Of a stretch of DNA of 64,000 bases, positions 38,301-49,860 are shown piece after piece. The first letter of the stretch is position 1. Each line of letters starts with the position of its first letter. Under the pieces are notes generated by a model, which saw only the letters and a list, made by a program, of their open reading frames with translations, did no database searches and was not told where the DNA came from. The translations under genes and the position numbers were made by a program. The stretch is taken from positions 87,157 through 151,156 of the forward strand of contig NW_020170528.1 of assembly GCF_000524195.1 (NCBI RefSeq), in the 5' to 3' direction. The DNA comes from Echinococcus granulosus (Eukaryota > Platyhelminthes > Cestoda > Cyclophyllidea > Taeniidae).

Positions 38301-41300
38301 CTTCCCTTTCAGAAATGGAGAAATTGACACTGCAGAATAGGAAATGGCATTTGTTGGAAGAAATACTTGTCAGAGGTGACGCCGATTTGGCGTTTTCAAC
38401 CGGTTCTCAATGGCAAGCATATTGCTTGACTTGGGAGACTCACAACCTAAAACTAAATAGACAAAAAAGTATTCCACAATCAATTGTCAATGAATTTTTT
38501 GCTAGAGGAAGCTGAGGAGGATAGGTGGCATCTATCCTGACCACCTGGATGTGCACACAACCGGACAACCCGGCCGGCTTGTCAGTTTGTGTGTGTTTTG
38601 TGCATTTCGCCAATCACAAACAGCCTCCTTCCATAATATTTCACATCACATGGTTTTTACCATTGCGGTTAGACAAAGAGAATCAGCAGTTGGGTTGCCT
38701 TTTTCTCCCTTGTGCGCACGAGGCTAATACAATTGATAAACTTGGTGCATACAGGCGCAAGGCCATCTAGATTCCTCAAGCCTTTTCACCTTCACCTCCT
38801 ACCTTCAAGTTGGGGAAAATGGGGATGGAGAGACTTTGTGTGTGCCTCCAGGCAGCCCATTGCCACTGCCATTCACTGGAGGAGAAGGTGTCAGATACGA
38901 AGAGTGTGATGTGTGACCTCTGAGGCAGCAGTCAGGCGTACACAGGCAATTTTGAGAATGTCAGACATGGAGGTAGGGAATGCAGTGACTGACTGACTGA
39001 GATGAGCGAGTAGAACGACATTTTAGAGTGACTTGTTTGTGCCCCTTGGTTGACCGCGTGGGCACCTTCACCTTTGGGAGGGGTAAATTATGCAGTCGTT
39101 TGATTCAAAAGGCGCCCTCGTTTTTGTCTTCTCCCCAATGAGGTGTACCTTTATTATACTGACATAATATACACTTGGGAGCAATAAAACTGATACAAGC
39201 CTTAACCGCATTTTACCCAACCCATTTTTAACATGTCCATTTACCGACCAAAGAAATTATACCCTGCCTTCATATTCAATGGGACTACCTCCACCGAGGT
39301 GCTCCGATTGTCAAACAGGGTAGGACTGCCTATAAACTCACATTGTGCCTGAGCATTTTGTTCATCAAGTTAATTAGACCTCTGTTAATCTGTATTGAAT
39401 CACACATTTTATTTATTCATTCCCACTCCCAAAAGTAGCTATGTAAACGGCTCAGCATTACTTCCCCTAATGGGGAAGGAGCTCTTCACTCTACAAAAAT
39501 TCCAAGTTATTACGTCGGCAGTGCATGCAGAAAATAAGGCACGCATTTACCAGGGTTCAAAATGTATGGTGTGGATAAAGACGGATCTGCCCACTTCTAA
39601 GGAGGGGAGGCATTTTCCTGCGACATACCATAGAGGCCTTGAAGTCGCCACCGCAAAATACAGACATGCACATGGAGACACGCACACACGCACACGCACC
39701 AACCGTCGGTTGGCATTTGGGTAGCGGAAGCTGTAGCACCTGGTGGTAATTAATTGGCGGTCGACTTCAAAAGCCGCGGTCCACTCTCCATAATATTAGA
39801 CGGCTTTATGGACATCCTCACACACCTACAAACATACGTACACAAGGCGTTTTCTTTCTCTTCAGAAATGTAAATTGGTGTCGCTTATGATTTATTAGTA
39901 GTATGTGGCTCACCAATCACCACAGGCTTACAAGGTCGTAAAATATGGAATGTCCGATTGTCCTTTCAAAGTGGCGGGTTATCGAATCACCCAAATGGTA
40001 AATTTTTGACTTTGAGGGCGAGGAAAATAGAGGTTCCGTGCCTTATCCATACGAGAGACAAGAGCTCGGTCGATCCGGCTGAAAGTTTCGCCTCTTTTGC
40101 TTTTTCTTTGAGGCTTTTACAATTGTTATATATTGAAAACAACCTCTCCCTGTAGAGCATCTCGAGTGGTAGCATTCTTTACGACAGTAAATATATCCGG
40201 TATGACATCTTGAGCTGCCATCGAAGTAGCTCCCGAATTACCTTTAAAGAGCGCTATAAGCGTGGGGTCTTGATACCAATGGGATCATGAGGAGGGTCTC
40301 AGACTGCTTTCGTGGAGGTTGAGTCACGGACGATTACAAAGATCTAGATAAGGTTATAAAAGTACTGAAAACTGTGGGACACCTCGTTTTCTCCACTAAT
40401 GTCCTTTTGGTCTCTCTATTGGACATTTTTGTAGACGCGTTTCAAATCTTTTCATATTGCTGCCAAGTCTGAAATGGAATCTTTCCCTTTTTGATCAAGC
40501 AGTATTCGCCTCAACTAATGCGCAGATTGTTTTCACGGGATCATATCATGTTCATAGATAAAAAGGACAAAGTCGAAGGAGAGAGAAAAAAACGGGGAAA
40601 CAATCATTGAACCAATGTTGGACTTACAATCCTCAAAAAGTGTCAAAAGTGTTGTGCACAAGTGAGAAATTTCATTTACTGTTCTTCACCGATCTCCTTC
40701 TGATTTACTACCTCTCAACATTCCACGCATACCTTATCTTTCCAAATTTATGATACATCTGACTTCACTCTAACCGACGCCACCACTTTCTTGATATTTT
40801 ACTAAACTGCCTACTGTGCACGCCTTTCTTTTGTGCTTTTGTTTGAATGCTGACATAAGGAACTTCTGTAGAAGATATTGCCTCACTCCTATTCTCTCTC
40901 CCCCCTGTGTTTCATACATTTTCCTATTGGACATTCGGAGGTCGGAAAAACGAGAACACAGAGACTCAAAAACTGATTTATCTCCAGCGTCTGTATTCGA
41001 GTGCACGGAAGCACCCATAAAGCACTTTGTCACCTTAATTGACTTCAATGGTGGAAGGAGTCGATACCACTTAATTTTGCCATTGAAACCAAGTGATTGA
41101 TTCATCCGTCCCGGGAATTCCGTCGTCCCATTTCATTCGCGTTTCGACAAGTAAGTGAGCTTTCTGTAAAGATTTATCTTAGACGATGTTTAACTCGTAG
41201 CTGACAATGGTGATTGAGAGATTTGAGAAAGCAAAATGACGACGACGGAGGCGGCAACTACGTCGTCTTTTCACCTGCCGACCACCCGCACCTTCTGACC

Positions 41301-43404
41301 TCTTTTTCGCCAAGTGTCGTTTTATTTATTCTTCGTGTGCGAGGGCAAACGTGTGTGTTCCTGTGTGTCCTCCTTTTCCGTCTACTTTCGCTGGCTCGCT
41401 CACTCGCTCACTCACTCACACTGCGGTGGTGGTGGCATAAAGTAGCAATTTTGTTGTTCTCTCTGCACACATCTTGTAACATCATCCCTCTCTGAATCTC
41501 TATCTCCAACTTTACCTCCACAAGTGGGATTTGTGGTTAGACCAGGAAGGCTGTGAGTTGCGTTGATCTCTTGAGATTGGGCTAGTGGTAAAAAATGCTT
41601 GTGCAGTTGTTTATTGGCGGTAGTTGGACATCTGCCATGGGGTTGTCGAATTCACTGATGGATCAACAAATTTAGTAATCACCCCTAAATTCAAAATGGA
41701 CCTTTTTGGTGTTGTGAAAAATTGTTATTTTTAGGCTTTCACGTCCTAACTACCCTCTATTTTAAACGCACCTCCCGAAGGCGATAATGGAAGGGAGTAA
41801 GGAGAGAGATTGGTGACGCACCATTTATTTAGTCTCAAGAATTACACATTCCGCCTGGACGATGAAAAAACTACTTGAAAAAAACCGCTTTGCTATGCCG
41901 TCCTATAACCACACTTGGGAAAGTCCCCAAGTACGTAGGAGCTTTGCTTGGTAAAAACCAATGTAGAACCTGTGTAATCAAACAAAAGGTGCTATTTTCA
42001 CCAAAATTGACTAAAAACAATTTTATTGTTTGAAGGAAAAAGAATCTGGGATCAAGATCATGTGAATAACGCTTTGACAGCTCTATCACCCCACCAATCG
42101 TGCGTCTTCGCACTTGCGCGTTATTTCATCCAATCACAACACGAGTACGGTCGCAGCAAAAGGGAAACATATCCCTTTTCTAAATGGTAAACAAATCCAT
42201 TTGCTGCTTTAGCTTTTGATTTGTATAACAGATCTCCTTCTGCTAAAAATAACTTGAAGGTGGGGTCCTATAATCAAGGAGATTAAAAGCCTGGAATCTT
42301 CAATAGGTAGGTGTAGTTAATGCCAGGCTAGCATTTATCTCTTCACAGCACAAAAAAGTCGTTTTATTTACCAATCCCGGGGAGAATAACTTGCCATAAA
42401 TGCCTCATGTCAGACCAGTTGTCAGGACGTGAGTGAGCGCGCAGGAGGGATGAGGGGAGAAAGAGAGGGAAGCAAGGAGGGCGAAAATGAATGCAGGCGA
42501 AAGCGAAATCTACTAATCAGTCAGCCACAAAAGTTGGCAGATTTCCACCTGTGAAAACGTCTTCATGAAGACGTGTGAATCACCTTTCTTTTACCTATCG
42601 ATAATTGGCCCCAAACAAACAGACATATGACCTCGAATTCGCCTTCCACCAATGGTGTAATTTAATCAATGCATTGGTCCAATCATCCGTCCACTCACAC
42701 ACCCACCAAAATCGAATTTTCTCGGTGTGTGCTGGGAGCGTCACATTTTCATACACCTAACCCAAGTGGGCGCCTTCTAACTCATGGCGCCAATCATGTT
42801 TGGATTTCTTTGAGAAATGAGTTCACTTCCTTTTAAAATAACTTCGTGATGTACAAAGTTCAAATGCGGTGTTGAGTACAAGTCAATTGTCCATGTGACC
42901 TTCATTCAGGACATGGGATGCATTAAAACAAAGTCACAGTCAACTTTAAATTTTTGAATAACCCTATGAAAAGGGATCTTACAAAAACCTGATTTATGCA
43001 TCATTACAAATAAAGTTTGTCTTCTTACTTTCTATTTAAAAAGATATTTTATTTCACTCAGCATATTTTGCTTGGCTGGTTTTAAAGTTATTGCAATAAG
43101 CATCATGAAATCGCACTTCTTTCCCTGAAACAATAAACACGATTTTATGAGGGATGGTGGTAGATTTTGTGTGTGATTGATTGACAAGTTATAAAGGTGT
43201 TAATGAGCCCTCTGTTGTATGCCACTGGTAAGTCACAACTGACGATTGGTTATTTTTGGACGATTGCAGGGGCCTCTCCCACCCTTCGCAATTATCATGA
43301 CTTAGGCAGAACTCATACTCACAGGTGTGTGTGCAAGTGAAGTCGAATAACATTATAGGTGAAAAAAGGAGATGTAGGGCAAACCAGAAAGCTGTCAGTA
43401 CCAT
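29167..43404 (-). CDS. Possible secreted cysteine-rich protein, three exons
   Basis: Exons 43404-43323, 36537-36466 and 29336-29167 join with consistent phase-1 junctions into 108 codons including a TGA stop. The first exon opens with a strongly hydrophobic signal peptide (M-V-L-T-A-F-W-F-A-L-H-L-L-F). The mature part would hold nine cysteines, two of them in a C-K-C-D-C cluster, and many tyrosines. The introns would be 6.8 and 7.1 kb. The alternative is that these are exons of other transcripts, or 5' exons of Notch, which also needs a phase-1 exon before 21447. The match of three phases and one signal peptide is suggestive only; no family is recognised. Confidence 0.3.
29592..29688. promoter_or_regulatory. 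Three CCAAT boxes at near-regular spacing
   Basis: ATTGG at 29592, CCAAT at 29639 and CCAAT at 29684, spaced 47 and 45 bases. Possible NF-Y-type promoter element; no associated gene start is established. Confidence 0.25.
31846..31964 (-). CDS. Isolated candidate exon, unknown protein
   Basis: Good coding composition with a perfect GTGAGT donor in phase 2. The upstream edge is either an acceptor after GTCCAAG or a start ATG at 31979. It encodes about 40 residues predicted to be helical, with C-K-C-V-R-E-L-M-D-A-C and V-A-E-L-L-R-L-M-H-K-Q-Y-A. I found no partner exon whose phase fits, and I do not recognise the family. Confidence 0.3.
32479..33838. repeat. Large imperfect inverted repeat, arms about 530 bp
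   Basis: The left arm (about 32479-33005) and the reverse complement of the right arm (about 33295-33838) align along their whole length with many substitutions and a few indels. Matching landmarks include CACTGATTGAGATGGGAAACGG on the left against its complement near 33425, and the TTTGTCTTCATCCACATCGAC block. The spacer is about 290 bp. A third diverged copy lies near 18.5 kb, so this is a dispersed repeat family. No transposase or reverse transcriptase frame is present, so a non-autonomous element, or two copies inserted head-to-head, is likely. Confidence 0.75.
36466..36537 (-). CDS. Candidate small exon of a secreted cysteine-rich protein
   Basis: 72 bases with acceptor CTCAG and donor GTAAGC. 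Only one frame is free of stops; it enters and leaves in phase 1 and encodes G-Y-T-N-V-C-K-S-Y-C followed by an acidic loop ending D-G-E-T-V-V. It fits in phase between the signal-peptide exon at 43404-43323 and the exon starting at 29336. Family unknown. Confidence 0.35.
42557..42574. promoter_or_regulatory. Perfect 18-bp palindrome
   Basis: ACGTCTTCATGAAGACGT equals its own reverse complement. It lies about 750 bp to the left of the head-to-head candidate first exons at 43.3-43.6 kb. A dimeric transcription-factor site is possible. Confidence 0.3.
43323..43404 (-). CDS. Candidate signal-peptide exon
   Basis: ATG followed by about 20 hydrophobic residues and F-T-C-T-H-T, then a GTGAGT donor in phase 1. 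Only 49 bp separate this ATG from the plus-strand ATG at 43454, which would make a very tight divergent pair; one of the two may be wrong. Confidence 0.35.
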
Positions 43405-43453
43405 GTCAAAAATTTGCAGTTGTCCATTAGGAAGGTATTTGACGCCAGACAAA

Positions 43454-43595
43454 ATGCCAAAGCAAGGCAGGGGAAGGGGAAGACGAAAGGTCGTAAAAAC
43501 GTCGTCGAAAAACAGTCAATTTATCGGTAAAATTACGCTGACTCAGACGACCGAGGGTCGCGCGTCTTACAAGGCATGGAATTCATGGAAAAATG
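43454..43595 (+). CDS. Candidate first exon, very basic protein
   Basis: ATG followed by M-P-K-Q-G-R-G-R-G-R-R-K, a Lys/Arg-rich head suited to a nuclear or nucleic-acid-binding protein, then a Ser/Thr/Lys stretch and S-Y-K-A-W-N-S-W-K-N. It ends in phase 1 at a perfect GTAAGT donor. Codons are richer in CpG and GC than the flanks. The next exon was not found; the frame at 44325-44462, right after the sequence gap and ending at a GTAAGT, is a weak candidate. Confidence 0.35.
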
Positions 43596-44159
43596 GTAAG
43601 TGGTCTTTGCATTAATGGCTGACGGGTAGTGGTGGTGCTTTTTCGACGGTGTAATAGAGGTATTTGGGCACAAAAGGTAAAATATGCTGCCGATTACTCC
43701 CTGTTATTGACATCGCTGAACAGTAGGTGCGAGAATTGGAATTGATGGATGGATGGTGGTTTTATTTTTAAAGGTTGCCAAGATTTACCTGCTTTAAATC
43801 GCTTCTTTTACACGAGCAAAGTGACCCTATTCTATCGCTAATGAAATGGAGGGCATAAAGTGGGAAATAAATACCCAATGGGTAAAATCGGTGAGGGAGG
43901 GGAGATATCAACATGCGAAATCTGATGTTAATGCAATTGGAAATGCCATATTTTATAACATGACATGTATCACAGGCAGTTAAGTGGCATTCCCTGCCAG
44001 GAATATTTTATGAATATCTGGTCGTCTGTAAATCAGGGAAAAAGAAAAGGAATGCGCAAGACGATCACAGATTGATCGTTTGGTTGATAGAGATAGTTTA
44101 ACATTCTAATGTATCAAGAACTGTGCACTGCTAGACCCATACTTTGAAATGCTGAAGTG

Positions 44160-44224
44160 TTCATCCATCCATCCATCCATCCATCCATCCATCCATCCAT
44201 CCATCCATCCATCCATCCATCCAT
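44160..44224. repeat. (CCAT)n microsatellite at gap edge
   Basis: About 16 uninterrupted CCAT units running directly into the N gap; the array is probably longer and collapsed in the assembly. Confidence 0.95.
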
Positions 44225-44324
44225 NNNNNNNNNNNNNNNNNNNNNNNNNNNNNNNNNNNNNNNNNNNNNNNNNNNNNNNNNNNNNNNNNNNNNNNNNNNN
44301 NNNNNNNNNNNNNNNNNNNNNNNN
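44225..44324. other. Assembly gap of 100 N
   Basis: Exactly 100 N, the conventional size for a gap of unknown length. Reading frames through it are meaningless. Confidence 0.99.
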
Positions 44325-45311
44325 CCTCTTTGACAATATTCTCACTCTTGGTCTAGTCGAAACACACTGTAGGCTGCCGTACATTCAAAAATCTTATGAT
44401 ATTCCTATTAGGGCAGAATTAATGGGTTTCATTGCCTGCGACATGGCAGAAGTCAAGTTTGTAAGTAATAGAATTATTTTCCAGAAGTCTCTTTAATCGA
44501 ACGACTTGGCAGCTGGGTTCACCTCGCTGCCTAAAGTAGTCAGTCACAAAGACCATCCTCTTGGCATGAGGGTTCAATTGAAGTGGGAATCCATGTGCTA
44601 CATAATGCACAGAATTTACTGTTCTCTACCAGTTAAAACAAGTCGTCTTAGTGCACAAAATTTTTGTACACTTGAAATCTGCGTGCGACATTAAAAAGAA
44701 ACATTGCCTTTGTCCTAAATTTTATGGTTTTTTGTACCGAAAAATTGAGAATTCATACGCTACCGACTTAGAAGCACAGTCTACTAGGTTAAAAAACCGC
44801 AGCAGGGATGCGGATCAGCTCAAATAGCCAAAGTGAAGTGTAAAATCTACTGAAGAGCCTTTTGAAGTCCTTCTGTCAATCCCTTACTGAAGTTATCCAT
44901 TTAAACTCCCTCCTCAACATTACAAAGTATTAAACTCGGTGGGAGAAAGCAGTAAGGCATTAGCAACAGTTGTCGCATTGGCAAACATCATCAAGGGGAA
45001 GTCTTCGTCTACATCACTCAGGCGGGTCCTAATGGTGGGCTTAATTAGTCCCCTCCTGGTCGGGTTCGCACGATTTGTACAGAAGAGAAAGGATCCACTG
45101 CACGCTATACTGTATTTGAGAATGCTCCATGGGAAAAAGAGCTGCCAGAGCTTTGAGATCTAACGGTATTTTCACACCTCCTGGCACCAAACTAGCCGGC
45201 CAAATTGCATTACCACTTAGAAGGAGATTTTTCCTGGAATGCTGTGAACTATCTGTATCATGGAGGGGAAGGATGGTGTTTTACTGGTGAGTAAATTGGA
45301 TGGCCTTCTTC

Positions 45312-46028
45312 CTACACGGGTAAAGCATTGATACGACTCGCTTCAAGCAAAATTTTTTCAAGAGCGTCTTTTTTGTTAAATTTAGGGTTTCCTGCGGCTT
45401 TTTCTCGTTCTACAACAGCTGCTAGTGCTTCGTCGTCTGTGTTAGGTTTCAAGAGTCCACCCCGATGTTGAAGATCTTTGGGAAGGCGACTGTTCCATGT
45501 GTCCCACTGCTCCTGGCACTTCGGTTCATGCCACTCCCACGAACTCTTGGTGTAACGACGACCACAGATGTAGCAGAGCTTGCCAGGTGGTCTGGAAGGC
45601 CCCCGTTTCTGTCTCTCAATTGCGGATTTAATTGCATTCCGTCGTTTTACCTCCTCCGCTTGGCGCATGGTACAAACCTTCAGATGAAAGTCCAAGGATC
45701 TTCTTGTATAAATTCTCTGACAGGAAGGACACTCCACATTAGTGTAATTAGTTGATCGGATCTTTGCAGCACCACGGCGGTCTGTTTGAGGTAATTGTCC
45801 TTCATCGGGATTGTGATGATTCGAGTTAACTGCTTCTGGGCTTCTGGGAAGAGGGGGCATGCTTTTACTGCATTTTCTAGTTTTTTTCCTACTCTTGGGT
45901 CGTGGTTTTGGTTGAGGTTTAATTATGGTTACATATTCTGCGTTATGACGCTTTTCTCTCGGCCTTAGTTCTTGATATTTGGGGAGGAGATTGAAAGTTA
46001 GATTGACACCTTTCAGCACTGAGGTCAT
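45312..46028 (-). CDS. C2HC zinc-finger protein, ZC2HC1/ZNF474-like
   Basis: Intronless frame of 238 residues with a clear ATG and a TAG stop. Residues 40-52 are a Lys/Arg/Pro-rich patch. Two zinc-binding C2HC fingers follow: Cys100, Cys103, His115, Cys119 and Cys152, Cys155, His167, Cys171. The second finger, C-Y-I-C-G-R-R-Y-T followed by W-H-E-P-K-C, and the trailing N-S-R-L-P-K-D-L are hallmarks of the ZC2HC1/ZNF474 family. Members of this group are poorly characterised; several vertebrate ones are expressed in testis. An alpha-helical charged C-terminus follows. It has no close coding neighbour. The family is firm; the exact orthologue is not. Confidence 0.85.
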   Translation of the reverse strand: MTSVLKGVNLTFNLLPKYQELRPREKRHNAEYVTIIKPQPKPRPKSRKKTRKCSKSMPPLPRSPEAVNSNHHNPDEGQLPQTDRRGAAKIRSTNYTNVECPSCQRIYTRRSLDFHLKVCTMRQAEEVKRRNAIKSAIERQKRGPSRPPGKLCYICGRRYTKSSWEWHEPKCQEQWDTWNSRLPKDLQHRGGLLKPNTDDEALAAVVEREKAAGNPKFNKKDALEKILLEASRINALPV

Positions 46029-49000
46029 TATTCATGAAGCCTCTCTTTCAACCTGTCTAAACAGTGTCATGTGAGTTATTTAAAGATCATGGTTGTCACG
46101 TGGCATGTGAACACTACCAAATGACATTTAGACCTCAGATTGTGACTTCCCGTTGGCCTACCTTTGAGCGAATCATGTTCCAAGTTATTGCAGCCCCCTA
46201 CTAACCTTTGACAATGCTACACAACAAAAGGAGGAGTAAATAATTTTGCTTTGGTAGCAAGGATGTGGTGAAGAGGGTGATCAGAGGCAAAATTACCATG
46301 CAATCAGAGTGAATAAACAAGTTTAGAAGTAGCTTGTACAAAGAATTATTACATCGGTGAAGGTGGGAAAGCCCTGTGAATTACGTCTTCGTTACTTCCA
46401 GGGATTACTTCAGTGAGTTTTCCCATCGCGCATCAAAGCTAAGCCTTCTTTAAAGCATTGGAGAAAGCCATTATATTCCTTGCGATGGAATAGACAATTA
46501 GCAGTAGAGCCCATTGTCCCAACGGAGCTCCTTTGTTGTCGTACCTTTTATAAGTTACCTTCTAATGCCCAAAACTCAATTATACCTAGGGGTAGGGCTC
46601 TCTTAACCACCTTTTATTCTAGGAATTTTGAGGTGTCAAGACGATTAGCATTGAGTGCTCATAAGTCCACCCCAAAGTGCCCACTGAAATAAAACGAGAT
46701 GAAAAAAGTTTACATTTTCATGCCTCTTGCAGGTGAGTGAATCGAGAAAAGTGATGATGCCTGTAAATAGTGACTTAGGATAATTGTTTACCAATATACG
46801 TCAACAGCGTCACATATTCGTGACGTCATAGTTTTCTGCCCTAAGGCTCCAGGTCAAACATACTTGCTGTGCCTTCGCCATCAAGCTGTGCCAAGTAGGC
46901 GGATCAGATGGGTTTGATATGTGATGCTGTTGGTATGGGGATGTTTAGATACTTGAGGAGTAGCCAGTTCACTCACCTCGGTAATGCTTGATAAAACATC
47001 TCATTAGTGTTGGTGGAGTTGCCTTAAGGCCAAGCAAATTGTATAGAAAAATAATTAAAAAACAGAATCCAGAAGAGTGAAAAGATTAGGAAGACTAAAA
47101 ACGCATTCATTTTTCACATTTCTAAGAGATGATGAGGTTCGCCTTAATACCATTATCGGCAAGATAGAAGGATTGACTTTGAAGGAACATTTTATCGGTC
47201 CACATTTACTGAGAGAAGAAGCAAAAAATTCATCCAACTCTTATAAATTGCAGTACCTCATGTGTACGGAACCGCGTTTGTTTTTCGTACCTTCACCTTG
47301 TCATCAGACGTCCTCTATGATTGGTTCATTTTCAAGGGCAAGACCATCTATCAAAGTCGAAGCGACATTCAAAATTTTAACGTATTCATGACCCCTAAAA
47401 TCATTAATCAAGACACCCATACCTTCTAATAAGGCACAATGGCATAAAGATGAAGTTTACCTGGGAGACACTGGCTTTTCGGCTAACTACTACTTAGGGA
47501 GCTCAACTACTACATCTACGATTGCCAAAATGTAAAGGTTGTTGCTGTTGTTTTTAATCAGAAAGAGACACGCTTGTCAAAATACAAAACAACTGAGCAG
47601 CTTTCCCACGAGTCTTCTCAACTCACAGATCTTTGTCAGCCGCAAAGATGAAAGCGCGGCGTATGCACGCAAGTGTGCACGTGCCTTTGTGCTTCAATCT
47701 CTTCTCCTTCACCTTCTAACACGTGCTACCACAAACAGGGGGGAGTAGATGCGACTTTGGAGGCTTTGATTTCTGGCCAAATTAGCCATAGTACCTTCCA
47801 GCTAGCACCGTTGCTATGCTGACGCCGCCCTATTAGTTGAGGCAGTGCGGAAGGATGATGAACCCGATACATTCATGTGTGGACAAAAGGCTGCTTTATT
47901 TTATTTTACTGGCTCTGCTCATTAGGTATGCATTATATCAAGAGACATCTGTCAAAGGGAATAATCATGCTGCACTAACCCAAGAGATTTCCCTTTTCAG
48001 TGTAAAAAGTAATGCTGAAACAGTTTAAGGAAGGACAAAGCACTTTTTCTGACAGTTTGTGTTTTTTGATGGTGCTGATGCAACAAAAAGGGATGAAGAA
48101 TCTGCGAAGCCAGTTGCATGAGTATTTATAGAAATAAAATTACACCATAAATAGCTAATAATGAACTTTGAAAAGGACCCACTTTTTTGTGAAAAAGATT
48201 GAAATTATGTCGCGAATGGCCAACGGCAATTGTTTGTTTAAACACACCCTTTTAGATGGTGGGCGAGAAGGTTGAAATAACCCTTGTGATCGCCAAGGGA
48301 TCATCAATCCCCCAAGCAGGAGGAGGGGACAAACAACAGCCGCCCCAATGGCCTTTAACTGTTCGCAAAATCCCACGTTACTCCAGCACAAGACATATTC
48401 CTCTGACCTGGAGTAGAAGAGCGGGTCAGGGAAGGAGGGTGCAAATTTGGCTGCCTGTGTTTTAGAGGCAGTGCTACAGGTTTTGTCGTTCTGAATTTCG
48501 GCTCACATCACTCCTGTCAACAGTACACCTAGTTTTTTTTGCATACTTTCAAATGTGTTCTATCAAGACCCATACGTTTTGACCGAGGGTAAACAAATAT
48601 CAGCGGTAAGAGAAGTCACATTTATACGAAAATGAAAAAAAATCTCGAACTTTATTGAGTTGATACCACATCACGGAAGGAAGACGTATTTTTAAGTCGA
48701 CAATCAAAAACGTCTTTTGTGCTCATTTTGGGACCAAAAACCTCCATCTACAAACAAGAGAACGCTAAATTAGATGTGATTCAAGTTACAATTTCCTGCC
48801 ATATAGACAAACCCCTTCTATTGATGATAAAGGCAAAGAAGAGGCTAAACCATAAAATCAGAAAAGTAAGTGAATTTGGGCTGTATACTTCACTGAGGTA
48901 AATAATCGCGGATGCACTACTGTTATGAATCTGTTATCTTCTAGTGTCACACATATGTGACACGGTTTTTTAATCAGATTATGATATCCATTTCCACCGG

Positions 49001-49773
49001 ATCGTGTTGTAGTTAGATTGGTTGGGTTAAAAAGAATAAAATAGAGTGCAGATCATATCTTATCTAAGGCTGTATGCACTCCTTGGATTTTGATAGTTGT
49101 TGAATTAGTGGGCTGTGGATACCCTTGTGTTGAACGTTGATGGGCGTGAAAATGCTGAATTCCTATGTACTGTTAAAAAATTTACCCTTTTTAGAACTTC
49201 TTGAAATGCGTTGACTAATTTGGTTACACCTCTCAAGTCGAAGTCACATTGTCACGACAGGTGAACAAGACTGGGTTGCGCCCCACCATCCCTTGATCGG
49301 TAGTTAAACAAGTTAAGACTAAATCACTTAGATTTTTGGAGATCTACATATGCCACACCAATAAGTAATCTCTGAGGTCATGTCAAGTTAGTAGGGCCAT
49401 CATCTGCGTTTGTCATGAGGAGGCGATACAATGCTCTCTCTCGCTCTCTCAACGAGTCCACGTATCACCTCAGGACAGCCTAAGAGAAGTGTGATGAAGA
49501 TGAGCAGAGCAAGGGATATGTATAAAAAAGAAGAAGCAGAATCTTTAACGAAGCCTGTTGTATCATGTCCTTCAGGTGTGTACGTTCATGTGCCTGCTTG
49601 TGTGTTTGCTGTGGTTAAAATTAAGTGTGAGAAGATTTTACCTCTTCGACATTGAAATTAATTACTTTAAGTAGTCCCAACAACCAATCGACACAAAACT
49701 GGCCTTAACACTGCCAAGGAAATGCTAACAAAAATGGAAATTGAGGAAAAGTTGGTGAAGTAGGTCATGAAAG
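46029..49773. other. Intergenic region, no gene seen
   Basis: Upstream of the minus-strand zinc-finger gene and of the plus-strand gene at 49.9 kb. Frames here are short with AT-rich composition. I see no splice-bounded exon. Confidence 0.4.
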
Positions 49774-49781
49774 TCATGTGA
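49774..49781 (+). promoter_or_regulatory. E-box/M-box TCATGTGA upstream of paralogue A
   Basis: TCATGTGA lies 87 bp before the ATG and is followed by CAGGAGATCAATA. The second paralogue has TCACATGA, CAGACAATCAATA in the same position (84 bp). The octamer is the class recognised by MiT/TFE and USF-type bHLH-zip factors. Confidence 0.4.
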
Positions 49782-49860
49782 CAGGAGATCAATAATGCGC
49801 GGAGGTCTGGACAAAGGATTACTTAGAGAGGGTTGACTAAGTGTGAAGGAACTACCGGCC

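Noticed and set aside
38288..38515. 75-codon plus-strand frame
   Set aside because: Reads slightly protein-like but has no splice boundaries or family similarity.
44106..44496. Frames running through the sequence gap
   Set aside because: They consist of translated CCAT repeat and N; only the part after the gap (44325-44462) could be an exon, and the evidence is weak.
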